Assembly: GCA_900544725.1 (NCBI GenBank)
Contig: UQWK01000026.1
Coordinates: forward strand, 1-27,368
Direction: 5' to 3'
Source of the DNA: an uncultured Collinsella sp.
GTDB lineage: Bacteria; Actinomycetota; Coriobacteriia; Coriobacteriales; Coriobacteriaceae
DNA length: 27,368 bases
The notes beneath the pieces are model-generated. The model made no database searches. It saw only the letters and a program-made list of their open reading frames with translations, and was not told the origin of the DNA. Below are positions 6,824-15,052 of the stretch, in pieces. The position numbers were made by a program, and so were the translations under genes. Within the stretch, counting starts at the first letter, position 1, and each line of letters starts with the position of its first letter.

Positions 6824-7268
6824 ACAGAGTATCGGTATCCAGGACGATGGTGAATGGACCGTCGTTGACCAGGTCGACCTTCATATCGGCGCCAAAGATG
6901 CCGTGCGCCACGTGTTCGACATCTTGGCGCACAAGCGTCAGGAAGTACTCGTAGAGCTCGTTGGCGACATCGGGGGCGCCGGCATCCGTAAACGACGGGC
7001 GGCGGCCGTGACGGCAATCGGCGAACAGCGTGAACTGCGACACCACGAGAACCTCGCCGTCGACATCGGCCAGTGCCAGGTTGGTCTTGCCGTTCTCGTC
7101 CTCGTTAATGCGCAAGCCCCGGAGCTTGCCCCACAGCTTATCGGCCTCGGCGCGCGTGTCGCCGTGACCCACGCCCAGCAGTACCAGATAGCCGCGCCCA
7201 ATTTTGCCCACGCACTCGCCGTCAACCGTCACGCCGGCGTTGAGCACGCGCTGCACCACCGCACGCAC
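6822..7268 (-). CDS. dtd: D-aminoacyl-tRNA deacylase
   Basis: Dtd removes D-amino acids (and glycine from tRNA-Ala) mischarged onto tRNA, acting in the cytoplasm as a homodimer. The 148 residues are the standard length. Key motifs are MRAVVQRV at the start, SQFTLFAD near residue 78 (the active-site region) and the Gly-cis-Pro motif in NDGPFTIVLDT near the C-terminus. The start is GTG at 7268, three nt after the rdgB stop; its SD (GAGGAG) is made of the last two rdgB Glu codons. That implies tight translational coupling with the nucleotide-sanitising enzyme upstream. Confidence 0.96.
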   Translation of the reverse strand: MRAVVQRVLNAGVTVDGECVGKIGRGYLVLLGVGHGDTRAEADKLWGKLRGLRINEDENGKTNLALADVDGEVLVVSQFTLFADCRHGRRPSFTDAGAPDVANELYEYFLTLVRQDVEHVAHGIFGADMKVDLVNDGPFTIVLDTDTL

Positions 7269-7271
7269 GGC

Positions 7272-7913
7272 CTACTCCTCGCCCGTCAGTTTGGCGGATA
7301 GGTGCTCGAGCGCATGGAATCGATGGCTGATGGCGTTCTTCTCGTCCGCCGTCAGCTCGGCCATGGTCTTGCCCGGCGTGTCGACCGGCAGGAACAGCGG
7401 GTCGTAGCCAAAGCCGTGATCGCCGCGGCCCTCGTGTGCGATAACGCCCTCGCAGGCGCCCTCACCATAGGTGACCAAACCGTCCGTGTCGATGAGCGCG
7501 ACGACGCTCATAAAGCGCGCAGTGCGGTCCTCGTCGGCCACGCCCTCCAGATTCACGAGCAGCTTGGCATTGTTGGCGGCATCGTCGCCGTGAACGCCCG
7601 CGTAGCGCGCGCTATACACACCGGGCTCACCATCCAGCGCGTCAACGACCAGGCCCGAATCGTCGGCAATGGCCATGAGCCCCGTCTCTTCGACGGCAGC
7701 CTGCGCCTTGATGATAGCGTTCTCCAAAAATGTCGTACCGTTTTCCTCGGGGTCCTCAAAATCGCCCAGCTGACCGAGCGCCACAAAGCGAACCTCGGGC
7801 ATAACCTTGCCCAAAATGGCCTCGATCTCGGTGAGCTTATGGGCGTTGCCCGTTGCCACGACGATGGTCGCCGCCGGGTCGAGGGTGTCGATGTCGATCT
7901 TCTCAAGTGCCAT
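7272..7913 (-). CDS. rdgB: XTP/dITP diphosphatase (RdgB/HAM1)
   Basis: This enzyme hydrolyses non-canonical purine triphosphates (XTP, dITP, ITP) to monophosphates and keeps them out of DNA and RNA. The 213-residue protein shows the family signatures in order: VVATGNAHKLTEIEAIL (substrate/phosphate binding) near residue 18, DDSGLVVDALDGEPGVYSA (catalytic Asp) near 82, and GFGYDPLFLP near 167. The start at 7913 has AAGGAG 7 nt upstream; an in-frame ATG at 7982 is 23 codons further up with no comparable site. It is in the murI-rph-rdgB arrangement common in Gram-positive bacteria. The C-terminus overlaps the dtd SD. Confidence 0.96.
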   Translation of the reverse strand: MALEKIDIDTLDPAATIVVATGNAHKLTEIEAILGKVMPEVRFVALGQLGDFEDPEENGTTFLENAIIKAQAAVEETGLMAIADDSGLVVDALDGEPGVYSARYAGVHGDDAANNAKLLVNLEGVADEDRTARFMSVVALIDTDGLVTYGEGACEGVIAHEGRGDHGFGYDPLFLPVDTPGKTMAELTADEKNAISHRFHALEHLSAKLTGEE

Positions 7914-8016
7914 GAGTGGTCTCCTTGTCCGTATAGCAAAGTCACGTAAAAGGGACCGGTCTGTCGGCGTCTCCCCTTTCATGTGGCATCAACCTTATCT
8001 ATCGGCGTTTCCGCAG

Positions 8017-8053
8017 ATAAAACCTGTCAAAATTAACATCCCTTTTTGGCAGG
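8017..8053 (-). terminator. Weak terminator-like hairpin after rph
   Basis: Starting one base after the rph stop, CCTGCCAAAA pairs with TTTTGACAGG across one mismatch (8044-8053 with 8023-8032). TTTTAT follows on the minus strand. The stem is A/T-rich in its inner half, so termination is probably partial, leaving rdgB some readthrough. Confidence 0.45.
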
Positions 8054-8779
8054 TTAGGCGAGGGCTTGGCGCTGGAGCTCGATGAGCTCGGCAATGCCCT
8101 TGTCGCCCAAATCGAGCAGAGCATTGAGGCGCTTGCGGTCGAAGGGCGCCTGCTCGCCAGTGCCCTGGAGCTCGATCATCTCACCGGTATCGGTGGCGAC
8201 AAGGTTCATGTCGACCTCGGCGTGACTGTCCTCGGAATAATCTAGGTCGAGCAGGGTGTTGCCGTCGACAACGCCCATGGAAATCGCGGCGACCTGGCCC
8301 GTGAGCGGGATGTGCTCGAGCTTACCCGCCTCGACCCACATGGCAAGGGCGTCGTGCAACGCCACCCAGGCGCCGGTAATGCTCGCCGTTCGCGTGCCGC
8401 CGTCTGCCTGAATCACGTCACAGTCGACGGTGACGGTGTACTCTCCAAGCGCCTTCATGTTGACGACGGTACGCAGGCTACGGCCGATGAGGCGCTCGAT
8501 CTCCATGGAGCGGCCCTTGCGGTTGGCATGCTCGCGCTTGCAGCGCTTGCCGGTCGATGCCGGCAGCATGGCGTACTCCGCCGTTACCCAACCGGCCTTG
8601 GCACCCTTGCGCCAGCCCGGCACGCCCTCCTCGATGGTGGCAGCGCACAGCACGCGCGTATCGCCAAACTCGGCCAGGCACGAACCGTGGGCGTGCTTCA
8701 TGACGCCGCGGGTAAGCTTGATGGGGCGCAGCTCATCGGCGGCGCGGCCGTTGGCGCGATTGACCTGCATATACTCCAT
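8054..8779 (-). CDS. rph: Ribonuclease PH
   Basis: RNase PH is a phosphate-dependent 3'-5' exoribonuclease that trims tRNA 3' ends and forms hexameric rings. The 241-residue protein has the family N-terminus (RANGRAADELRPIKLTRG), the AEYAMLPAST segment with conserved RKGRSMEIERLIGRSLR, and CDVIQADGGTRTASITGAW. The acidic metal/phosphate region DLDYSEDSHAEVDMN comes later. Length matches the norm of about 240. The start at 8779 has GAAAGGA 7 nt upstream; an ATG three codons in is possible. It lies 55 nt after murI. Confidence 0.97.
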   Translation of the reverse strand: MEYMQVNRANGRAADELRPIKLTRGVMKHAHGSCLAEFGDTRVLCAATIEEGVPGWRKGAKAGWVTAEYAMLPASTGKRCKREHANRKGRSMEIERLIGRSLRTVVNMKALGEYTVTVDCDVIQADGGTRTASITGAWVALHDALAMWVEAGKLEHIPLTGQVAAISMGVVDGNTLLDLDYSEDSHAEVDMNLVATDTGEMIELQGTGEQAPFDRKRLNALLDLGDKGIAELIELQRQALA

Positions 8780-8834
8780 AGAAAAATCCTTTCGGCAAAA
8801 GGTGAACGTGAGCCTTTGGTCGGTGACCTTATAT

Positions 8835-9719
8835 CTATTTCAGTTCGTCGATATCGATATGCTCAATGCTCTTGAGCGGCTGGCCAAAGATAAAGCTGCC
8901 CGCCACCGCAAACTCGGCAATGTTATCGGCCGTCGTTGCAAAACGATGCTGCGGCTCGGCTGCGTCGCCCGCCAGCTGCTCGCGGCGCGTGAGAATATCG
9001 GTCAGCTCGCGCGTGGTCTCCTCGGCGGAGCTCACCACGCGCACTCCGGGACCCAGCGCATGGCGAATAGGCCCCACGAGCAGCGGAAAATGCGTGCAGC
9101 CGAGTACCACGGTATCGATGCCGTGGTCGCGCAGCGGTTCAACCGTAGCGCCGACCAGCGCGCGTACGGCAGGCGTATCAAAGATGTCCTCGTTCTCGAG
9201 CCACTGCTCTTGCAGATGCGCGCCCGAGGCGAGCTCGTGCTCAACGACCTCGACAAAGCTCGAGGCAGGGCAGCCGTATACGTCGACGCCGGCATCCAGG
9301 TCCTGAATGGCACGCGTGTAAGCGCCTGAGCGAATGGTGAGGTTGGTGGCGAGCACGCCCACCCGGCGCGTGCGGGTGCTGTTGATTGCCGCGCGTGCGC
9401 CCGGTGCGATCACACCGATGACGGGGACGTCGAGCACCTGCTGGGCCAAACGCAAGGCCGCAGCGGTCGCCGTATTGCAGGCGATGACCATGATCTTAAC
9501 GTCGTGCTTCGACAGCCAACGGCCCGCCTGCAGTGCAAACGAGCGCACCTCGTCCTCGGTGCGGGTGCCGTAAGGGCAGCGCTTGGTGTCGCCAAAGTAG
9601 TAGACGGACTCGTGCGGCAACGCCGTCGCAATCGCGCGCGCAACCGTCAGACCGCCCAGGCCCGAGTCGAATACGCCAATGGGGCGCGTGTCACCAGCCA
9701 GATTCTCGATATCGGACAT
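8835..9719 (-). CDS. murI: Glutamate racemase
   Basis: MurI converts L- to D-glutamate for the second position of the peptidoglycan stem. The 294-residue protein has the first motif (GVFDSGLGGLTVARAI near residue 15), the first catalytic Cys in ACNTATAAALR (about 83) and the second in LGCTHFPLLVGP (about 205). YFGDTKRCPYG is the conserved substrate loop. The start at 9719 (MSDIENLAG) has GGTGAGG very close upstream; a GTG at 9773 would start inside the stop codon of the previous gene and has no clear SD. It is followed by rph and preceded, 53 nt away, by the HAD gene. D-Glu is added just before the MurE step, so the wall genes are functionally grouped. Confidence 0.97.
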   Translation of the reverse strand: MSDIENLAGDTRPIGVFDSGLGGLTVARAIATALPHESVYYFGDTKRCPYGTRTEDEVRSFALQAGRWLSKHDVKIMVIACNTATAAALRLAQQVLDVPVIGVIAPGARAAINSTRTRRVGVLATNLTIRSGAYTRAIQDLDAGVDVYGCPASSFVEVVEHELASGAHLQEQWLENEDIFDTPAVRALVGATVEPLRDHGIDTVVLGCTHFPLLVGPIRHALGPGVRVVSSAEETTRELTDILTRREQLAGDAAEPQHRFATTADNIAEFAVAGSFIFGQPLKSIEHIDIDELK

Positions 9720-9772
9720 TACCTCACCAGATTCTCTCTCGAAAAGATATGGCTCAGAACGATAGGACCGCA

Positions 9773-10684
9773 CTACGAGCGGGCCGCGACGAGCAACTCT
9801 GCCGTTGCCGCCCAGCCGTCGACAATCTTTCCGCGCGTGACGTAGGCGTTATCGCAGGCATCCAGGAACTCGGGCGCGCCGGCGCTAGTCAAACCGTTCT
9901 CGACCAGGCAGAACGTGCCCACGTGGTCAGCCATGTAGAAGTCGGACTCGGAATCGCCGAGCGCCAGCGTCTCCTCGCGCTCGATACCCAGGTGCTCACA
10001 GAAACGTGCGATGGCAACGCCCTTGTTGAGGCCGGCGGGATTGATGTTAAACGCGCGGCCATCCTCGACGCGTTCGAGCTCGAGCGTCGTCGGCTTGGAC
10101 AGATGCGTCAGATGACCGTTGCAGGCCCAGACCAGGCCGCAGCCGGCCTCGTCAAGAATGGCTTGGACCTCCTCGTCGGGCACATCGCCGCGCATGCCAA
10201 CGGTGACCTCGCGGTACTTGTAGCCAGTCGACATGTCATTGTGGTACTCGATCTTATGCGGCCAGCGGGCGAGAATCTTCTCGCACACGCCGGTCTGCTC
10301 GATCACCTGATGCGGCGTGAGGCCGCAGGCGGGGTCGTAGGGCATATCGCCGGTCAGATACTCCCAATCGTTGGCCTTGAGATCGTACATGACCAGGCCA
10401 CCCATCTCGCCGATGTAGGAGTTGAGGCCGAGCACGCGCGCATCCTCGTGGATCATGGTACGGTTGCGGCCCGAGGTGGGAACCACCTGGATGCCGGCGC
10501 GGGCAAGTGCCACGACAGCCTCGACGAGCTTGGTCGAGGGGTTGCCGTCGTTGTCGCGCAGCACGCACGAGCCGGGCGCGAGCATGGTGGCGTCCAGGTC
10601 GGTAAAGACATAGTTGACCTTTGCGAGACGCTCGCGTATCTCACCCGAGAGCTCGGAGACGGTAGGCAGGGTGTTGTGGGACAT
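9773..10684 (-). CDS. HAD-superfamily phosphatase, class IIB (Cof/MPGP-like)
   Basis: The 303-residue protein carries the HAD motifs: nucleophile loop VFTDLDATML (DxDxT) near residue 29, motif II around VPTSGRNR near 67, Lys of motif III in NPAGLNKGVAIARF, and motif IV GDSESDFYMAD. The large cap between motifs II and III is of the C2 kind seen in Cof-type sugar phosphatases and mannosyl-3-phosphoglycerate phosphatase. The substrate cannot be told from sequence. GGAG 6-7 nt upstream supports the start at 10684; the frame is open 73 codons further up without support. It lies between murE and murI, but nothing in it shows a wall-specific role. Confidence 0.88.
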   Translation of the reverse strand: MSHNTLPTVSELSGEIRERLAKVNYVFTDLDATMLAPGSCVLRDNDGNPSTKLVEAVVALARAGIQVVPTSGRNRTMIHEDARVLGLNSYIGEMGGLVMYDLKANDWEYLTGDMPYDPACGLTPHQVIEQTGVCEKILARWPHKIEYHNDMSTGYKYREVTVGMRGDVPDEEVQAILDEAGCGLVWACNGHLTHLSKPTTLELERVEDGRAFNINPAGLNKGVAIARFCEHLGIEREETLALGDSESDFYMADHVGTFCLVENGLTSAGAPEFLDACDNAYVTRGKIVDGWAATAELLVAARS

Positions 10685-10722
10685 AATCACTCCGTTTACA
10701 TAGATGGGGTTTGATCTTGGTA

Positions 10723-10748
10723 GCGTGTTTTCCCTAGGGTAAACACGC
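10723..10748. other. Hairpin between murE and the HAD gene
   Basis: GCGTGTTT and AAACACGC (10723-10730 with 10741-10748) enclose a CCCTAGGG core, giving a stem of about 11 bp with one mismatch. No T-run follows on either strand. It is 63 nt beyond the murE stop and may mark an mRNA processing or weak termination point. Confidence 0.4.
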
Positions 10749-10811
10749 CTGGAAGGCCTTAGGTCATCGGGCGTCGAGGATTCGCAAACGCCACCCTCAA
10801 GGCGGCAGCGT

Positions 10812-12332
10812 TTAGGCATCGTACGCCGCAAGGATGCGCTTGAGAACCGAGCCGTCGCGCTCGCAGGGCTCGGCCCCGTTCTTGCGCAACATGTAGTCGT
10901 CAACGCCCTTGCCCGTCACGATCACCACGGCGGGCCGCTCGGTCTCGCGCACGGCGGTCTCGATGGCAGCGGGACGGTCGAGCACAATCTGCCAGTTGTC
11001 GTTGCCCTGCTCCCGGACATTGCGTGCGATCTCGTCGCAGATGTCCTCGACGTTCTCGGGGCCCGGGTCGTCTTCGGTGATCACGATGCGGTCGGCGTAC
11101 TTACCGGCAGCGATGCCCATCGTGGTCCGGCGATCGACGCCTTTGCCGCCGGTGGCGCCAAACACCACCGCGAGTTCGCGCTCCGGATAGTTCTCTCGCA
11201 GATCGCGCAGGAGCGTCTCAAGGCTCATGCCGTTATGGGCATAATCGACGACGCCCAAAATCTTGCCCGATTCCGACCTGTAGAGCTCCATACGACCGGG
11301 GACAAAAACGTTCTCGAGCCCATGGACGATGCCCTCTTCCGAAATGCCCAGTGCCTCCGCGCACGCAATAGCGGCAAGCGCGTTGGACACGTTGAACTTT
11401 ACCGGCGTGGGAATCACCATGTCGCGCGTAAAGCGGGGGGTGCGCACCGTTGCCACCACGCCGCAGTCGCCATTTCGAATCGCCAACGCGAGCACGTCGG
11501 CACGCTCGTCGGTCAGGGAGAACGTCACCGTGCGCTCGCAGCGGGACGCCGCCTCGAGCACGCGGTCGACGTGATCCATATCGAGGTTGACCACAGCAAA
11601 GCGGCTCTGCGAAAAAATCTTGAGCTTGCTGGCAAAGTAATCCTCAAGCGTGGGATGCTCGATCGGCGAGATATGGTCCTCACCGATATTGGTAAAGGCA
11701 CCCACTTCAAAGTCAATCTTGCCCGTACGCTCGTATTTGAGGCCCTGGCTCGACGCCTCCATGACCAGCCACGGAGCGCCCGCCTCGGCGGCATGTGCGA
11801 TACGCGACTGCAGCAGGAAGGACTCGGGGGTCGTCAGCTTAGAAGGACCGGTCTCGATACCGTCATCGAACTCGATACCCGTGTTGAGGGCAGGTCGATG
11901 ACAACCCGCGAGCTTAGCCTCGTTGGCAAGAATGCCACGCAGATAAAAGCTGCAGGTCGACTTGCCCTTGGTGCCCGTAAAAGCGCAGACCTCCACCTTG
12001 CCCGAGGGATGACCGTAATAGGCGTCCGCCACCACAGCGAGCGTACGGCGGATATCGTTGACGATAATCGCGGGGGCATCGACGCCGTAATCCGTCTCGG
12101 ACACATAGGCGACGGCGCCGTCGGCAATCGCCGACACCAGATACTCGCGCTTAAATGCACGCCCCTTACAGACAAACAGCGTGCCCGGACGCACTTGGCG
12201 CGAATCGTCAGTCGCAAATTCAATAGGCCAATCGCATGGCACTGCCGGCTTGGAGACGACCACGCCTTCCGCCTCGAGCAATTCAATATAGCGCTTAAGT
12301 GTCAGTTTTTCTCGCGGCGTGCTATCCGACAT
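10812..12332 (-). CDS. murE: MurE-type UDP-MurNAc-tripeptide ligase
   Basis: MurE adds the third residue to UDP-MurNAc-L-Ala-D-Glu using ATP. The 506-residue protein has the UMP-binding N-domain with TDDSRQVRPGTLFVC (near 42-56), the ATP loop FTGTKGKST (near 120), the ASSQGL and NIGEDH motifs, and the carboxylated-Lys region YFASKLKIF. The C-terminal domain has VVDYAHNGMSLE. The specificity motif, DNPR in DAP-adding enzymes, is DDPG here (residues about 421-424), so the third residue is probably not meso-DAP; L-Lys or L-Orn is more likely. The start at 12332 has AGAGGGG 7 nt upstream; a longer frame to 12416 lacks support. It appears to head the cluster running to dtd. Confidence 0.93.
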   Translation of the reverse strand: MSDSTPREKLTLKRYIELLEAEGVVVSKPAVPCDWPIEFATDDSRQVRPGTLFVCKGRAFKREYLVSAIADGAVAYVSETDYGVDAPAIIVNDIRRTLAVVADAYYGHPSGKVEVCAFTGTKGKSTCSFYLRGILANEAKLAGCHRPALNTGIEFDDGIETGPSKLTTPESFLLQSRIAHAAEAGAPWLVMEASSQGLKYERTGKIDFEVGAFTNIGEDHISPIEHPTLEDYFASKLKIFSQSRFAVVNLDMDHVDRVLEAASRCERTVTFSLTDERADVLALAIRNGDCGVVATVRTPRFTRDMVIPTPVKFNVSNALAAIACAEALGISEEGIVHGLENVFVPGRMELYRSESGKILGVVDYAHNGMSLETLLRDLRENYPERELAVVFGATGGKGVDRRTTMGIAAGKYADRIVITEDDPGPENVEDICDEIARNVREQGNDNWQIVLDRPAAIETAVRETERPAVVIVTGKGVDDYMLRKNGAEPCERDGSVLKRILAAYDA

Positions 12333-12632
12333 ACAACGACCCCTCTCGCTAAGCCCAGCCTCAATTGCCTCGAGACCAAACCGATTCAACAAAACCCTTT
12401 CAATACTAGCAGCCATCGTAATATGCCGCCCAATCTTGTATCGGGCACAGACTGCTAAATCTTGGAACCGCTACCGGAAGCCCGGACGAGCCACGCCGTG
12501 GTTTTTTCGGTTCGCTCGGCGCTTATGCCCTATCACGAAACAAAAGATTGGCATGATAGTAAAGATTATTTGACATCAGCTGCCACAATCCTTGCGGCAG
12601 TACACCTGAGCCGTCAGCAGAAAGGATCTTGC
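12333..12632. other. Divergent murE/asnB intergenic region
   Basis: These 300 bases separate divergent starts and must hold both promoters. I could not pick a convincing -35/-10 pair for either gene. TTGACA at 12571-12576 is a good -35 hexamer for asnB but has no matching -10 at 16-18 nt. TAGTAT at 12405-12410 (read on minus) lies too far from its best -35. A CCAC-GCC-GTGG hairpin followed by six T (about 12490-12507, plus strand) is short. I found no T-box signature. Confidence 0.4.
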
Positions 12633-14501
12633 ATGTGCGGTTTTGTCGGTTTTACCGGTACAGATGAACAGAGTGAGCTGGTTCTCACGGCTATGATGAA
12701 TCGCATCATCCACCGTGGTCCCGATATGGGCGGCCAGCATATCGTCGACAACGTTGCCCTTGGCTTCCGTCGTCTTTCGATTCTCGATCTTTCCGAAGCT
12801 GGAGCTCAGCCCATGTCGAGCGACGACGGCAAGGTCACGATTGTCTTCAACGGAGAGATCTACAACTTCCAGGAGCTCCGCGCCGAGCTGGAGGCAGCCG
12901 GCTACGCCTTCCACTGCAACGCTGATACCGAGGTCCTGGTACACGGTTACGAGGAGTGGGGCGAGGACCTGGTCAACCGCCTGCGTGGCATGTACGCGTT
13001 CGTGATTCACGACCAGAACAAGAACAAACTCTTTGGCGCTCGCGACATCTTTGGTATCAAGCCGTTCTATTACTACCAGGCATCCGATGGCTCGCTGCTG
13101 TTTGGCTCCGAGATCAAGAGCTTCCTGGACCATCCCAAGTTTGAGAAGGCCGTCAACCACGACGCGCTGCGCCCCTATCTGACGCTGCAATTCCCCGCCA
13201 CGGAGGAGACCTTCTTTAAGGGCGTGTTCAAGCTTGCCCCGGCGCATTGCTTTACGTATGACCTGACGACCAACACCATGGACATCAAGCGTTACTGGAG
13301 CTGTGACTTCACCGACGACAACTCCAAGACCTTCGAGGAGTACGTGGACGAGTGCGACAAGGTCGTGCACGAAAGCGTCGCCGCGCACCGAATCGCCGAT
13401 GTTAAGGTGGGCTCGTTCCTTTCTGGCGGCGTGGACTCCAGCTACATTGCCGCCTGTCTCATGCCTGACACCACGTATTCTGTCGGCTTTGATTACAAGA
13501 ACTTCAACGAGACCAACTACGCTGCCGAGCTTTCCGACAAGCTGGGCATCAAGAACGTCCGCAAGATGATTACCGCCGACGAGTTCTTCGATGCACTGCC
13601 CGATATCCAGTATCACATGGACGAGCCGCAATCGAACCTGTCCAGCGTGCCGCTGTACTATCTGGCGCAAATGGCTTCCGAGGAGGTCACCGTCGTCCTT
13701 TCGGGCGAGGGTGCCGACGAGCTGTTTGCCGGCTACGAGTGGTACGAGGACACCCCCGAGATGCGCTCCTTTAAGAAGCGCGTGCCGCTCGGCGTACGTC
13801 GCGCCCTGGGCTCGCTCGTTCAGCATCTCCCCTACTTTAAGGGCCACAACTTCCTGACGAAATGCGCCGAGGTTCCCGAGCGCTGGTATGTGGGTCAGGC
13901 AAAGGTGTTCGATCCCTCCGAGGTCGACGAGGTGCTCAAGCCCGCTTATGACACCGGCAAGAACGCCGCCGAGATGTGCGCCGAGTACTACAAGCAGGTT
14001 CCCGATTGCTGCGAGCTTTCCAAGAAACAGTATCTGGATATGAACATGTGGCTGCCGGGCGACATCCTGCTCAAAGCAGACAAGATGTGCATGGCGCATT
14101 CTCTGGAGCTTCGCGTCCCGTTCCTGGACAAGAAGGTCATGGAGTTTGCCGAGCACATTCCCGCCAACTACCGTGTTAACGAAGAAGGCTGCAAGCTCGT
14201 TCTGCGTCACGCTGCCAACCGTACGCTGCCCGACGAGTGGGCAACGCGCAAGAAGGTGGGCTTCCCCGTACCGGTCAAGTTCTGGCTGCGCGAGCAAAAG
14301 TACTACGACTACGTAAAGGAATACTTCACCGCACCATGGGCTGCCGATTTCTTTGACACCGATGCGCTCATGAAACTGCTTGACGATCACTTTGAGGGTC
14401 GCGCGCTCAACCAGCGCAAGATCTATACCACGCTGACGTTCCTCATCTGGTACAAGCGCTTCTTTATCGACGAGGACAAGGGCGCCGAAGTCGCCGCGTA
14501 A
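12633..14501 (+). CDS. asnB: Asparagine synthetase, glutamine-hydrolysing
   Basis: AsnB makes asparagine from aspartate, ATP and glutamine. The 622 residues start MCGFVGFTG, so Cys2 becomes the N-terminal nucleophile after Met removal; this fixes the start at 12633 rather than 57 codons upstream. AAAGGA lies 6 nt before it. The glutaminase domain (1-200) shows RGPDMGG, NGEIYNFQELR and ARDIFGIKPFYY. The synthetase domain has the PP-loop SFLSGGVDSS (261-270), GEGADELFAGYEWY and LRVPFLDKKVMEFA. Length fits the Bacillus AsnB/AsnO group. It is the only protein gene on the plus strand, and tRNA-Val follows 57 nt downstream with its own promoter. Confidence 0.97.
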   Translation: MCGFVGFTGTDEQSELVLTAMMNRIIHRGPDMGGQHIVDNVALGFRRLSILDLSEAGAQPMSSDDGKVTIVFNGEIYNFQELRAELEAAGYAFHCNADTEVLVHGYEEWGEDLVNRLRGMYAFVIHDQNKNKLFGARDIFGIKPFYYYQASDGSLLFGSEIKSFLDHPKFEKAVNHDALRPYLTLQFPATEETFFKGVFKLAPAHCFTYDLTTNTMDIKRYWSCDFTDDNSKTFEEYVDECDKVVHESVAAHRIADVKVGSFLSGGVDSSYIAACLMPDTTYSVGFDYKNFNETNYAAELSDKLGIKNVRKMITADEFFDALPDIQYHMDEPQSNLSSVPLYYLAQMASEEVTVVLSGEGADELFAGYEWYEDTPEMRSFKKRVPLGVRRALGSLVQHLPYFKGHNFLTKCAEVPERWYVGQAKVFDPSEVDEVLKPAYDTGKNAAEMCAEYYKQVPDCCELSKKQYLDMNMWLPGDILLKADKMCMAHSLELRVPFLDKKVMEFAEHIPANYRVNEEGCKLVLRHAANRTLPDEWATRKKVGFPVPVKFWLREQKYYDYVKEYFTAPWAADFFDTDALMKLLDDHFEGRALNQRKIYTTLTFLIWYKRFFIDEDKGAEVAA

Positions 14502-14520
14502 GTTTCGTTATGAATTAGCG

Positions 14521-14548
14521 GTGAACAGCACGGGGTTTCCGCTATACT
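14521..14548 (+). promoter_or_regulatory. Promoter of tRNA-Val
   Basis: TATACT at 14543-14548 is a near-consensus -10 box placed 10 nt before the mature tRNA 5' end. GTGAAC at 14521-14526 gives a weak -35 with a 16-nt spacer. Confidence 0.65.
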
Positions 14549-14558
14549 CAATCCCTGC

Positions 14559-14634
14559 GGGCGATTGGCGCAACGGTTAGCGCAGGTGCTTTACACGCAC
14601 AAGGCTGGGGGTTCGAATCCCTCATCGCCCACCA
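14559..14634 (+). tRNA. tRNA-Val, anticodon TAC, CCA encoded
   Basis: The 76-nt gene has acceptor GGGCGAT/ATCGCCC, D-stem GCGC/GCGC, and anticodon loop TTTACAC (anticodon TAC, codon GTA; wobble to the other Val codons). The T-arm is GGGGGTTCGAATCCCTC, and discriminator A plus CCA are encoded. The anticodon stem has one G/A mismatch at its outer end (positions 27-43). Confidence 0.96.
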
Positions 14635-14643
14635 CTTGATTGA

Positions 14644-14676
14644 AAAGGCTCCCAGCGATGGGGGCCTTTCCTTTTT
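14644..14676 (+). terminator. Terminator after tRNA-Val
   Basis: A 10-bp stem (AAAGGCTCCC with GGGGGCCTTT, one G-U; 14644-14653 and 14660-14669) has a 6-nt loop and is followed by CCTTTTT. On the minus strand the same stem is followed by a shorter T-run, so it may work both ways. Confidence 0.88.
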
Positions 14677-14679
14677 GGG

Positions 14680-14800
14680 CCCATCGCAGAGGGATTCGAA
14701 CCCGCAAGGGTGCGGAGCTGAGGAAACGCGAAGCGTTTTCCAGCGCAGCACGCGAGGAGCGGAGGCCCGAAGCGAAAGCGGGCGGCGAAATGGACCCTTG
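14680..14800. repeat. Inverted tRNA T-arm copy and small GC hairpins
   Basis: GAGGGATTCGAACCC at 14689-14703 is an exact inverted copy of 15 nt of the tRNA-Val T-arm (14609-14623). CCCATCGC at 14680-14687 also pairs with GCGATGGG at 14655-14662. Farther on are small hairpins such as GGAAACGC/GCGTTTTCC near 14724-14742 and CCCG/CGGG near 14766-14782. No gene is evident. It looks like decayed tRNA-derived or repeat DNA on the minus strand, lacking a 5' tRNA half. Confidence 0.5.
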
Positions 14801-14812
14801 GCGAATACCCAT

Positions 14813-15027
14813 GTGCAAAAAATGCCAAATATGAGTACTGCTACCTTTTTGGTAGCAGCGTTTTCGAAGTCATAAAAGGCAAATCCGACATTAGAACGAC
14901 GACTGATAGTCCAGTTAAGCCAATTTAGTTACTACAAAACTGGACATATGTGGCCCAACTCATCTAAAACGCCTAATTTATATGTTACGAAGTTAGTGCC
15001 CGTACTCATATTTGCCACTTTTTGCAC
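14813..15027. mobile_element. MITE-like element with 26-bp terminal inverted repeats
   Basis: The ends 14813-14838 and 15002-15027 are inverted copies matching at 24 of 26 positions (outer tip GTGCAAAAA, inner end ATATGAGTAC). The 163-nt interior is A/T-richer than its surroundings. It holds a 7-bp hairpin (TGCTACC/GGTAGCA, 14839-14857) and a GTCCAGTT/AACTGGAC inverted pair. No open frame of note exists inside. Short size, non-coding interior and long terminal repeats fit a non-autonomous transposable element or a dispersed structured repeat. I see no clear target-site duplication. Confidence 0.65.
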
Positions 15028-15052
15028 ACGGCTTATCCCAGCCATGGTAAAT

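Noticed and set aside
12417..12632. T-box leader before asnB
   Set aside because: No AGGGTGG-type T-box sequence or specifier stem was found. The short hairpin with T6 alone is not enough.
12576..14390. 604-codon minus-strand open frame
   Set aside because: It is antisense to asnB, whose product shows every expected motif.
14548..14751. 67-codon minus-strand frame across tRNA-Val
   Set aside because: The sequence WAMRDSNPQP is a common artefact of reading a tRNA gene backwards.
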